Part shown: piece after piece, positions 63,867-64,000 of the stretch
Layout of the letters: each line of letters opens with the position of its first letter
Position numbering within the stretch: position 1 is the stretch's first letter
From: Methylomonas albis
GTDB taxonomy: Bacteria; Pseudomonadota; Gammaproteobacteria; Methylococcales; Methylomonadaceae
Direction: 5' to 3'
Length of the DNA stretch: 64,000 nucleotides
NCBI RefSeq assembly: GCF_014850955.1
Contig: NZ_JACXSS010000001.1
Location: 2,976,001-3,040,000 of the forward strand
Made by a program: the position numbers and the translations under genes
Notes under the pieces: model-generated
What the model was told of the DNA's origin: nothing
Seen by the model: only the letters and a program-made list of their open reading frames with translations
Databases searched by the model: none

Positions 63867-64000
63867 ACCGCGTTACTCGACATTGCGACAGACTGTCCAC
63901 CGCGACCGTCTTAGTCGCCGAAAAGGCGGCAGTGCCCCGTACCCGTTCAGCATTGCCGGCTTTTCTCCATTAAATTTCTGGCTGCTCAAGCCTTAGAACT

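Overview
The window looks like the chromosome of a gammaproteobacterial methanotroph close to Methylomonas. This is inferred from a flavoprotein plus DHPS-related gene pair of the kind used in tetrahydromethanopterin C1 metabolism (25.5-27.4 kb), a 131-residue bacteriohemerythrin like that of methanotrophs, and gammaproteobacterial-type ftsE/ftsX, biotin and cytochrome oxidase operons. No pMMO or rRNA gene is present, so the genus is not proven.

Layout. 0-9.7 kb: the end of a NhaD antiporter, a long unidentified gene with a degenerate phospholipase D-like motif (possibly defence), a zinc-ribbon/SPFH pair, a gamma carbonic anhydrase and small secreted or membrane proteins. 9.7-19.5 kb: a minus-strand run ftsX, ftsE, then one reading frame that fuses heme A synthase (CtaA/COX15) to the SRP receptor FtsY, followed by oxidase assembly genes (SCO-like, SURF1), coxC, ctaG, a 32-residue membrane peptide, coxA and coxB. 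The fusion sits exactly where the ftsYEX operon meets the cox operon. 19.7-24.6 kb: hemerythrin with an FNR-type box in the 3' end of bioD, then bioB-F-H-C-D. 24.6-29.6 kb: comF, the pterin genes, a NifX-like protein with an unknown partner, and a radical SAM protein. 29.9 kb: a ribA remnant. 30.4-40 kb: five minus-strand signalling genes (response regulator, REC-PAS-GGDEF-EAL, TonB-dependent receptor, YfiR, hybrid kinase with a CHASE8-like sensor), plausibly one operon. 40.2-43.5 kb: a YihY protein and an MsbA-like exporter.

43.57-57.6 kb is a 14-kb integrated element in the 3' end of tRNA-Leu(CAA), bounded by an 87/88-bp imperfect direct repeat. Its gene set (P4-type integrase, AlpA, TOPRIM primase, P4-type helicase, Ogr/Delta zinc finger) is that of a P4-like phage satellite. 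It also carries one phage structural-assembly gene (lambda GpI-like), flanked by two paralogous small genes, an iteron-like GGTACAG cluster between the morphogenesis and replication genes, an XRE-ImmA/PIN module, an AT-rich gene with a HEPN-like motif, and pieces of two further integrases.

57.7-64 kb returns to core genes: rpoH with an upstream CIRCE element, glnS, a fructosamine kinase family gene, ilvA and rpiA. Positions and motifs are read from the sequence; family names are from recognition, with no database search.
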